From: Intoshia linei
Lineage: Eukaryota > Orthonectida > Rhopaluridae
Direction of reading: 5' to 3'
NCBI GenBank assembly: GCA_001642005.1
Contig: LWCA01000245.1
Span: 1-37,123 of the forward strand
DNA: 37,123 bases
Below, in pieces: positions 1-12,400 of this stretch. Under the pieces are notes generated by a model. It was not told the DNA's origin. It was given only the letters and a program-made list of their open reading frames with translations, and ran no database searches. Each line of letters begins with the position of its first letter. Positions within the stretch are counted from its first letter, which is position 1. The position numbers and the translations under genes were made by a program.

Positions 1-290
1 ATTTAAATTTATGGTAATGTTTATGATTTTAAAATCCGTATCAGCGTATATATTGTTTTAAATTCTCCAACACGTTTGATTTTCAAAAAGAGAGACAACT
101 GGGGTTTTTGACCCGTTAGATGTAAATTTGGGAGGTTGAAATTGATATTAATATACGTCCCGGAAAAAACTGTAATTGAAATGTGGACTTTAAAAAATTC
201 TAAGACTGGTAGTTATTTAAATAAAGCGTAACACACACAGACAGACACAAACAAAAATTCGCGTAGCATATTATATAAGGTAGGATAATA
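1..290 (+). repeat. Dispersed repeat family A, 3' part of a copy
   Basis: This stretch carries the family's marker words: an AAATCCGTATCAGCG block, a TTTTTGACCCGTTAGATG block, the CCCGGAAAAAACTGTAAT block, ATGTGGACTTTA, TAAGACTGGTAGTTATTT, then a CA/GACA-rich stretch and the end motif TTATATAAGGTAGGAT. The same order recurs near 2746, 16015, 29610 and 36560 on this strand and near 8550 and 12062 on the other. It is non-coding and resembles a MITE or other non-autonomous element. The left part of this copy lies outside the window. Confidence 0.75.
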
Positions 291-457
291 AGATTAATTC
301 AATGTTGGTAAGAATGCTGCATCCAAAATGCAAGATAAAAGCAAAAAGTATTGTACTACATTTATTTAAAATTTTATTTTTTCGAAAAATCATGTTATTT
401 ATGCCGATTTTTAGGATTGTACTGTTTTTACTTTATTTTGAATTAAAAATCTGGGTT

Positions 458-3400
458 TCAGTTCCAGAAATTAATTTTTATAGATTTTTTCATAAATACA
501 CACTTATGAAATTTATCATAACGACATTGTAATTTGAAAATAAAACTATACCTATCCGATAATTGATTAATAATTGGTCCAATATTTTCAATATTTATTT
601 TTTGAGGATAACTAATACACCTAGCATCAACACGCCTTGTCGTAAAACTGGAAAAAGAGAGTTGAGAAATGAACCTACTAAACCGGTACTTAACATTGAT
701 CAAGTTTTTTTCATAATATTCCTGAATAAGCATCATATTCAACAAAGAATCTTTACTAACATGAGTATTATCAATATGATCAAAGTTGTACTCGTTTGTT
801 AGATATTCCACGGTATTTTTTAAATCAAAAGAATTATTGGTATACGTTGAAATTTTTTTATAATTAGCATCTAAAGTGGAATCATGAATGCCATGATCAA
901 AACTCATATTCCCCATATGTAATAAAAAGGGTTTAGTGGATTTAACATTTTGAATCCATTGATTTCTTTTCTGATGTAATCTTAAAGAAGACTGACGCAC
1001 AACATCTTTGGAATTTAAAAAATCACTATTCAAACCATTTGGACTGGTAGACAACGTGGTTTTAGGTACAGTTGACATATTTATACAGTCTAATCTTGGG
1101 TTTTGTTTAGATTCATTAAATAGTTTTAATTTGGATTTTAAATTACAGAGTTTACAAGTCAAGTTTTTTACTACATCAATCATGATATTATCTTGTTCAA
1201 TTAACTCATTGTTATTTTTAACAATTTTGTCAACTTTTTCTTCGTCTGTTGCTTTTAAACTCTGACCAATCAATAATCTGTACCGCACACTAGAAAATTC
1301 CAAATTTCTATTTTTGTAATGTAAATAAACATTTTTTTGAGATTTTTTAATTTGTTCTTGACAATTTTTGATTATTGTAAAAATTTTATCAATATCAAGT
1401 TTTTGAGATTCTTGAGCTTTCAATACCATATTTTCAGATTGAATAATCTTATTTTCAAATTTATTCAAAATTTCATTTTCACATTCAACTATCGTATGCA
1501 ATTCGATAAAAAATTTTTTCAATTGGTTAATATTTTCTGAAAAATTCCAATATAATTGAATTAAATTTATTTTTGATTTCTCAGTTTGATTTTCCAAATT
1601 TTCGTACATTTTGTAATTGGTTTTTAAATTTTTATCAATGCTAATTTTTAGTTTTTCCGAAAAAACTAGTTTACTGCTAAATTTCAAGTTTTCAATCTGA
1701 ATAGCAATTTTTTTTAAATTTTCAATGTTATTATTTACATTATTTAATGTTGTATTGTATTTTTCAATTTTTGAATAACATTGATACAAATATTGAAGAC
1801 CATTGAAAAATTTTTTTAATTTGTCTCCCATTTCAATTACTGGTTCGATTGATTCAATCAAAATTACTTTATTAGTAAAATTTTTGTAAAGTTTTGTTAA
1901 ATTTTTAATCTCATTTTCATGATTACATCTGCCCAAAATTGTCGCTTCCAATCTTGTGTCCATCTTTTTTATGTAGCTATTTAAATTTTTTAACACTATC
2001 GTTTTTGTCATTTGAAGTGGTTCATTGCTTATATTAAAATTACTTAATTTTAATTCAAATTGTTTTAATTTTTCATTTTGATAATTTAATACTACATGTA
2101 TTAATTCGTTATTTTCAGTTTTTATTTCAATTTCATCTTTCATGTAAAGTAGCATTCTGTTCAGTTCAGTGTCACTGTTTATGTATATGTTCCATAATAC
2201 ACTCAGGTTTTCGCATGATTCCGATTTTGAAAATTTATAATCATTCACCAGGCTGTCTTCAAGTATTTCCAATTCATCATAATCATTTATTTGTTCTCCT
2301 CTTTCATATATTATTTTGTTGATTTCCTATGTTGATATATTTTAGTGACTTATTACGGACCAGGAATCCCAAAAATGTAAAAAAATATTGATAAATACTT
2401 TTAGTAAAATGGGGTAATAGATGTATTTAAATGAAACTAAAATGTAGGAATATTACTTTTTCCGTGGGTTCTTTATAAAAAAACTAAGACCGATTTAAAT
2501 TACATCAATACATTTAATGAAATAAGACTTTGACTCAAAGTTATATTGTTTCCATTAGATTTTTTTAAAGAAGGTATTATTCGATATATTAATAGTTAAA
2601 CCCGAGTATCTGTTCGAGTCTTCCTCCCGACAAGTCAAAATTAGACCCCTATAATATTTCAAAAGACGATTATCAGATTTTTTATTATATTATTATCAAA
2701 TATTTGAAAGATAATTTTAAAATTTTTTTAATACAACCTGTGAATTTTTTGAAATTTTAAGGCTGTTTTCAATAAAAAAAGAAGGGTAATTTGTGGTTTT
2801 GGCCCTGAAGGTATAATTTTTTTAAATTTAAATATATGATAATGTTTATGATTTAAATTTTATCCCAGAATTTATGTTTTATCAAATTTTTGGACACGTT
2901 TCATTTTTAAAACCAAAGTTAATTTGGGGTAATTTGACTATGACTGTATGCGTTTCTGAGGTTGAGATTTACGAAAATGTTAATAATTTTAAAACGCGTC
3001 CCAGAATTTATGTTTTATTAAATTTTTGGGTAGTGTTTTTATAAACAAAAGGAAAAATTGGGTTTTTGACCCTGAGGACTCAAATTCTGAAACTGGAACA
3101 TAGATATAAAAAGTGTTTATTAAACACGCTCTGGGAAAAACGGTATAAGAAATTAGCTTTATTTTAATTCTACAACTGTCAATTTTTTATATAAACGGTA
3201 ACACATCAGACGCATACAGACATTACATTTTATATAAGTAAAGGATTCAGTTAACAATGTATGCCTGTCTATTTGTTTGTTTCAGTTTTTTGAAGAAAGT
3301 AAGATGTGTAGAGTTTTAAAAATACCATTTTCTAATATTAATTTTTCATAGATTAGATTTAATTATCGCAATTTTTATTTTCACAAAATTTTTCAGTAAA

Positions 3401-6400
3401 GTCGGTTTATTTCTGAGAGGATAGATAAATTAAACTTTTTCTCCCCACTATGGTTAATTTTTTTCAAATTTCAATTGTTCATAAATTTGTTTTCCCACGC
3501 TTAATACAATTTTGGCCGTTATGGGTGATGCAATATTTATTTAGATATTTGGATGGTCGAGATATAGCCAATTTAGAGTGGTTAACTGTGTTTAAAATTA
3601 GATTTTTTGTAAAATTTTTACTATTTAAAGGTGGATTTAACGAAATTTAAATGTAAAAAATTAACTGATATGTATTGATACTTAGAACTCTAATAAATAC
3701 ACATGTACCTCATATTTCATTTTCATTGTTTCGACATCATCAAGTTCAGAATGCTCAAAATTTAAAATTTTATAAGCTTTATCATTCCATGTACTCAATA
3801 TTGTTAAATTATCTAAATTAATACATCAAATCAGTGATTTCTAACATGGACGATAGCGTTCATTTAGGTCAGGGTGTGAAACCTTTCCACAAATTTAACC
3901 TAAAAGCTATTTTACTCATTAATACTACGGCAGCACAAAATTTACTTTGACATTAAAAACATTTAAACCCATTTTGATAAAGTGTCCAAAGTCAAAAATA
4001 TTTTACAGTTTGCACATAAAAGATTTCACGGTCTCATGCTGCTGTACGACCGCAGGTTGTGAACCCCTGACTTAGACGCTCGACTAAATTTGGTATTTTA
4101 TTATATTAATAATATATTATTTTATTACATCAATAATATTAATTTAATTGTAGTATTTTATTAAATGCGGTAAAATTTTTGACGCTGCTGTGAAAAAGGT
4201 TAGGAATCACAGCATTAAATGAACACAAATAAAAATTAATATTAATAAATACTATACCACAATAATAAATTGATTTTTTCTTAAATTCATTCAAGTAATT
4301 TTTATCTTTCAAGATACATATTCCTAAATTATCCATATCTGAATTCAAGTTTTCAATCATATTATTGTACATTTTTTCGCAGTCTTCATCAGCACATTTT
4401 AAATAGAAATAATTGCGAATTTTGCAAATAAAAGTACTTGCTATTTGATCAAATTTTTTTTTATCTTTTTCAATTTTCTAAATAATATTGATACACGGTA
4501 TATCGGTGGTTTAGTTCTTAAATTATGACTAGTATCATTATATAGGGATGTAATCAAAATTTGAACTAAAATATTACGACATTTTAAAATTAGTAATTTT
4601 TGATCTCAAATGCAATGAAACCATTTTAAATCCAATTCAAAAACATTAATTTAACTAATAAAGTATATTTTACACTCAGAGTTGATTAAAAAATAATTAT
4701 TTAGATTTTAATTACCTTTATTTGGTTTAAATCCAAATTTATCTGATTAATAGTTCGATTTTTGGATTTTAAGCCAATATTTTCTTTTAAAAACCGAATA
4801 TTATTAAAAATCCATTCATGAATTTGCTCAGATTTATTCAAGATGTATTCAGTTTCATGTAATCTTTTTTTAGCCAAAATTTCATAATCCTCCACATTTT
4901 TTGTTGTTTCTTTCCATTTTAAATGTATAGATTTGTTATTTTTTACCATTGAAATCATATAATCATTTTTATCTACTTTTGTGGCCATTTCAGAATAATT
5001 TTGTTTCAAATCTGAATAAATACTCGTCATTAAATCTAATGTTGTTCTAGCTGTATCAATGTCATTTATTAAATCCTTTATTTCATCACATTGATGAGAT
5101 AATTTTGTTAAATTACCCCATTTTGGATCTTCATTTTTTAAATACTTGTTGGTGTCATTTAACCATTTGTTTAAAGTTTTATAATATGTCTAAATAGTCA
5201 ATATAAATTTATTATTTTTATTTCGTATATTTTTGTATGATACATTTTTTAGATATATTTTTGTGTATACACCCGTTCTAACACATGGTCCAAATTTAAT
5301 ACCAATACTCATGGTTCGTATTATCATTTTCTAGCTTGTTAAATATCGACCTATCTATCTATAACAGAGGTGGGTAACCTTAGGTAACAATGAATTTTTT
5401 TATATTAGTGATTTTATGAAATTAGTGGTTCTGGACTACAGAACTCACTACTTTGAACTTGTCTCCATTTTGTTTGAACCGGACCCTTTTCAACGTGTTA
5501 CATGTGGAATGAGAGTTATACATAAAAGTTTGGGTCCATAAAAAGTTTAAGAGTTAATAACCATTTTTTTCTAATTATAAATTTGTTATTATCATAGTTC
5601 AAAATGTTTTAACTCACTCTAGTTTTTTTTTTTTGGATTCAATCTTACAAGGGAGTTTTTATGATTTTTTTTGAACTAAACTTTCAAGGGGGTTTTTAAG
5701 ATTTTATTTTAACCATATTTTAAAAGTGGTTTTTTTTTCATTTAAACTTAAAAACCCCTCTTATTAGTTCTGTTTAAAAAATTTTAAAAACCCCTTTTAA
5801 AAGTTCTGTTCAAAAAAATTTTCTAAAAACCCCCATAAAGTTTGGTCCAAAAAAAAAAATCCTAAAAACCCTTAAAAAGTTTGGTTTAAAAAAAAGTTTT
5901 TAAAACCCAAAATTAAACTAAAATTACAATATAAATAAACATTTTACACATTCTACGGCTTGTCCATGAAATGTATACATTCTACGATTTGCCCGTGGAA
6001 TGTGTACATTTCACAGTTGTACACATTTTATGCAACATATATAAAACTTCATAAATAAATTATTTTATAATTATTAGGTGAGCGGCACTCTGGATCAACC
6101 TGACATGTATATTAATTAATGGCATAAGAAAATTTAAAGTGATTGATTTAACAACACTGAATATGGAACACTTTATTGATAATATATCATTGTACAAACT
6201 ACATTAAATTACCTGGAATTTAACAACTTTGTCTATTGATAATTGATATAATTTTATATTTTTTGTAAGGTATTCATTAATATTGTTATATCGAGTTTCT
6301 ATATCGTGAAGTTGGTTTTCAACGTTACATATAATGTTTTTTGTTGTGATTGAACCGGTAAAATTTGCAATTTCAGTTTTTAAAGCAGCTAGTCTTGTGG

Positions 6401-9400
6401 AAATTTCTTTGACAACATCGTCCTTGTTCTAAAAATTAAATTTAACAAAAAATAAAACAAAATGACTACTCATGTCAATTTATGAAGATGTGACATGTGT
6501 TATTGGGAACTATATACACTGTGCATTGCACAAACTCGCATAAAAATTTATGTGAGATGATTTTCTACATCTTACATACATTAATAATAATTTATTATGT
6601 ATATTGTACATTTGTATTATAATTGTAATTGTAATTGTATGTATTATGTATATATAAATATTAAGAATTTCCCCATTATGATCCAATTACAAATAACACA
6701 AGCTAAAGTATAATAATTAGATTACCATCCAGTCATCCAGTTTATCTTTTAAATTTTCTATAGAATCAGCAGTATTTTTATTTTGAGATTTACTCAGTGC
6801 TGTATCTTTTTCAATGGTTTCAATAAGCATGTTTAAATAATTTATTTCATTTTTTAACGAATTTGGTATTGAACATTTTATTTTATAACATATTTTTTCG
6901 TCAAATTTATCTAAAATTCAAACATAATATACAACGAATAAATATGAAGAATAGTTGTTATTAATCACAACCAAATACATTAGTAGTTGAAATAAAGTAC
7001 ACCCTGTTTTAAAGTTAACCAACTCAATTTTTTTTAATGTATGGATTTATATTTATATTAGTTAACTCAAAAATAGTGATTTTTGGAAATTGTAAAGTTT
7101 GTTTGTTAATAATGGAATAATGCTTTCTGCAGAACGATATACCTTTAAATTTATACTTATTTTCATACCCTAAAAATGTTTAGAATTAACTTTTTTACCA
7201 TTTCCTTAAGATAATTATTTTTTTTAATTTCGACATATCAAACGTTTTTAGACCACTCTAAATCGTGTGTACGTTTTATATGGTACAAAGTATAAGTTCA
7301 TATAACAAATTGCAATAAGTTACGTTTTTCTAATAAAATATAATTATAAATACCCAATTTATTAGCCAATAATTGAACGTCATTTTCAATATTTGCTGAG
7401 AAATTTTGAATCATTTTATTAAATTTGTTAATCAACAAATTCGATTGATCCATGGGTATAATTTTTTTCAAATTAGTTGAAACTGTTAATTTATCATCTA
7501 CTTCACTAAAGTCCTCAGGAAGATTTAAAGCATTTTCAAAAATAAATGTTTTTAAATCAGATAATAATAAGTGGATACTTCTTTTTTTTATCTATGAATA
7601 AACATTATTATGATTATGAATTATCATGTTCATGATATGATAAAACTAGCTGGTATATTGCAGTTAATTTAAAATTATTTTTTAGTTAAAGTTATGTTAA
7701 CAAAATTAAAATTTAAAAACTGAAATAAACTGTATATAATTTTTTTAATTCTGTACCATTAATTAAAAAAATACATATCTAGAAAAGTGCGTCCTGTAGG
7801 CTAGCTAGCTACTGTTTTTACGAAGTAAATAGGATAAAAAATAATATAATATACACTAAATATTATTTAAACATACCTTGACTGTATTAAACATATTTTG
7901 AATTTTTTCGGATTTAATTTCTAAATCTTGTTTAATTTGAATGGATGTATACCATTTATTAATCGATGTAAATCTTTCTTTGAAGCTATCTAGTTTTCCC
8001 ATTTTTATCATGAATGATTTGTAATTCAATAAGACACTATTTGTATCTATTATCTTTTTTTCCATTTTTTGTAACGAATTTTCCATGTTTTCTATGGGTA
8101 AATAAATTTAATGGAAAATTGAAAAATACAGCACCAAATACAGCCAGACTCGTCAATAATGAACACCCTCAATAATACATTTTTTTAATAGGGAATGATT
8201 TGTAAAATTGTGACTAACATTGTAAAAATTATGAAAGTTCATTATTTTGTTCAAATTGTTCAAATTCATTATAATGAATTTAGAAAAAATGATTTTTCAT
8301 TTTGATATTATTTATTTTTTAACCAAATTAAGGAAACTTTTTTTCACCCAATTTTTAAATATGTTGAAGATAATTTGGGTTCGAAATTTGATAGGGTTTT
8401 TAAATTAAATTTTTTTACCCTTTTTTAAAATATTTTGAAAATAATATTAGTTCCAAAATTTTGTAGGGTTTTTAAGGGAATATTTCTAACTTTTTATGAA
8501 AGCCTTTGAAATATAAATTGTGGGTATAACGATTTTTATGGTTACTATTATCCTTACTTATACAATATGCTATATTTATTTATGTCTGTGTGTGTTACCG
8601 TTTATTTTAATAATTACCAATCTTAGATTTTTATAAAGTCCACATTTCAATTACAGTTTTTTCCGGCATTGTTAGTAAAATAAATTTGAAACTCTTAAAA
8701 ATACATCTTCAGGGCCAAAACCCCAAATTAACCTATTTTTTTAATAAAAACAGCCCTAGAATTTATAAAAATTTCAATCTGAATAAGTGACGCCTTCACG
8801 GTCAAAAAGTATTTTAGTATTCATATATTTTTATCCGAAATATTTTATTAACAAAAAAAATGTGAAATAATTAACATCCAAAAATTAAAAAAAAAAATTA
8901 TTCTGATAGAGCTTATTCCAATTGATATAAATACAAAATTTCAACCACAGAAATCTGCGAATTTCCGGTGAATAATAATTTTTAATATATTATCAACCAA
9001 TATTTTTCAAATGTTTCGATTAAAATAAAAATTGAAAATGTAAATATTGATCCTACAATTNACGGTCAAAAAGTATTTTAGTATTCATATATTTTTATCC
9101 GAAATATTTTATTAACAAAAAATATGAAATAATTAAAAGTCCAAAAATTAAAAAAAAGATTATTATGATAGAGCTTATTCCAGTTGATATAAAAACAAAA
9201 TTTCAACCCCAAAATTTTAAATTCAAATGACCGGTCCATGGTGAAACATTCTTGGAAACCACTCAATGAAAGGATTCGTAATAGTGAATATTAGTATTTT
9301 TGTGTAAGATTTTATTTAATTTATTTTTTTGGTAGAATTAAAAAATTTTACGCAGTAGAGCTACTGCTTTTTGTATGACGTAGATAACAATCAAGCTAGT

Positions 9401-12400
9401 AAATAATAATATAAAAACCTTTGAATTGAATATCAGCTTTTTGTATACCAATTTTTATATCATTTAGATTTAGCACCTTATTTGAATATTCTATTTCAAT
9501 TTCCTAAATACATAAAATATCAATTAATTAAAAATTTTATTTATGTTATGATCATTGATTATAATACTATATATATTTTTTTAAATTGTAAAACTTATTT
9601 ATTGTTAATAAAAGAAGTAGTTCTGGTTTTTGACCCAAATTTTTAATTAAATGTTAATTTTAACTGTAACGTAAAGTAAAGAATTACTAATATTATACAA
9701 TTAGCCTTTACCCACCAATTACGGTGCCGTTGTTGTAGATACTCTTAGTATACATAGGTTGTCAAATATATAAACACTGAGCCACCAACAAAAAATTTTA
9801 CTCCTAGGAGATAAATTTCCACAGTTTATATTTTTTGACTGTGCAAACAAATTTTTAAATATTTTTTAAAATGTATGCTTAACAAATGGTACTACCGTTG
9901 TGCTAATTTTTTTCTCTTCCTGTATAACCTGCATTTATGTTTTTAGGAAAAAGATAACATTTCTAACCATTTTTGGTTGGCGACACATATTTCAATCACA
10001 AAAAATTTCGCGACACACCAATCAAAAAAATAAACGATTGATTAATAAATATAGTCGAATCAATTTTTTTCTAATGATAATCTGAAAATAAGCAATATAA
10101 AATTTATCATCATCACTAAAAATATCTTTGATTTGCATTTTTACGTCTTCCAATTGTATTGTCTGCTTGTATTGCTGTATTGTATTGTATTTTTAAATAA
10201 AATTGCTACCAGATTTAATTGAAACAATTTCACAATTTTTTGATTTTTAAAATTTTAAGATATTTATGCTTTTAAATACACTAAAAACTTTAATTATTTT
10301 TACTTTCGTTAAAAAAATCATTTCTTCAATGTCTTCAAATTTCAATTTTTCATTTTCCATAGATATTGACATTAATTGTAAATCCTTTTGACGCATAGTA
10401 CTCCAATCAAACAACTCTTCTTTAAATTTTCGGCATATTAAATTTATCGAAGTTTCTTTATTATTTTTGTAATCTTCCAAAATTTTCTTACATTCATGTA
10501 TCTACAAAAATATTTATAAATAAAAGTTAACAAATAAGAGTTATAAATAACATTAAAAATTTACTTCATTTTTAAATCGAAATATTTCTTTTATAACTAA
10601 ATTCCAAATACTTTGAATATCTGTCAATTTTATTTCATTGTTTTCCAAAATAAAGCAAGTGTAATCTTTTTTATCTTGTATATTCTCCAAGTTTATTATA
10701 TCACCCTTTACAATATTTTGCGAATTTGCCTGGTTTGGTCCAAATGTGCTTATATACTCTTTAAGGGTATGATAAACAGATTTAAAATTGTCATCATATT
10801 CTTCGCTGTAACTTTTAGATATCATTAATTGTTTTTCTAAATGATCTACGATTGTATTGGATTCATCCACTTGAGATTCTTTTTCCTAAAAATTAAAGTA
10901 TATCATTATTATAAATTTATTTTCATTAGTACACCATACATCAATATCATGTCATAAAATAAGGAAATCAATTAAAAACGTTAAGGATAAAAATATAAAT
11001 GTCCATAATTTAGTATATACAAAACTATAGCTTAGAAAACGTATTTTCAATCCAATTCAAAAACTTTACCAACTTTTATATTTTATTTTTTCTAGTATCG
11101 GTTTTATATTATATGCCTATATTTCCAAATGTAAATACCTGACACTCTGTAACCATAATATTCAACAGAGAATTGACATTGCTTTTACTTTTATTCATTG
11201 ATAACTCAGAAATTGGTAAGACGGATTGATCAAACTTTTTGATGAATGCATCAAATTTTTTAGACTTTGGTTTTAAAATTGCTTTTTCTTTGTTTAAATT
11301 CATTAAATTTTCAATTTCATTTTCAAAATTTTTTCTTGTTGTATTTTTTATTTTTTCGATAGTTTTCCATAATACATCATCATTGTCGTAATTTGATAAC
11401 CAATTTTCTATTTTTTTTCTACTATTTTCAAAATTTCGAGACGATTTATCAAAATTTTGTTTAGCGTCCAGCAGGTTTTGTAAATAAAATATCATATCGC
11501 TTAAAATGCTTATGGCTGATCTGTATTGTGGTACTTTGTGTAATATTACTAAATTTTAATAAATGTAAAAAATAAAACGTTAACACAGATATTAAATTTT
11601 ATATTAATAAATATAATTATATTTTATATAGTTACAATAAGGCTCAGTAATCTTTTACCTAAACTTTCGTTGTAGCAAGATTTTATTGTATTGATAGTTT
11701 CTACATTTCCAATTAATATTTTAATTTCTGTAACAATGTTTTGTACGTCCTGAATAAAATATTATACAAGTATTTTATAACGTGTATTAATTTTCAGATC
11801 TGTCCGAAACCGACAGAATTCACGATATCATGGCTAATTTTTAAAATTTTAAATTTTTTTAAAATTATTATTTTAATATTTTCATGGAAATTCTATGATC
11901 TAACAACGGATAAATGCGCGTAAGACAGTTTTATGATTACACTGAAAAAAATAAATATTTTGAAGAATTTTTTGCACAAATTTTCATCTAAAAAAACTAT
12001 TTTTTTATTTTATTTACAAGTTTTCCGAGTGTAGACTTAATTTCTAAAATTTTGCAACACCCATAATGTATATTTATCTTTACGTATATATGCTTTGTTA
12101 ATCTGTGTATGTGTGTGTTATCGTTTATTTCAATAACTACCAGTCTTATAATTTTATAAAGTCCACATTTCAATTACAGTTTTTTCCGAGGATTTTAAAA
12201 TCATAAATATTATCATACATTTAAACTTTAAAAAAATATATTTTCAGGCCAAAACCACAAATTACCTTTTTTTTAATGAAAACAGGCCTATAATTTAAAA
12301 AAATTTCAATCTGAATAAATGACGCCTTCACGGTCAAAAAAGCATTTTAGTTTTCATAAATTTTTTTTCCGAAATATTTTATTGAAACAACAAATGTGAA

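Noticed and set aside
302-532. Plus-strand open frame of 76 codons
   Set aside because: It overlaps the last spectrin-gene exon on the other strand, is dominated by F, L and I from AT-rich DNA, and shows no domain or promoter.
563-1540. Plus-strand open frames opposite the 604-codon minus frame
   Set aside because: They are the antisense shadow of an exon supported by phase, composition and heptad-like pattern.
10084-10158. Candidate extra exon of the spectrin-type gene (reads TIQLEDVKMQIKDIFSDDD)
   Set aside because: It has an acceptor but no in-phase donor, and the flanking exons join in frame without it.
10613-10828. Plus-strand 71-codon frame
   Set aside because: Lies fully opposite exon 10885-10565, which fits the exon chain; no independent support.
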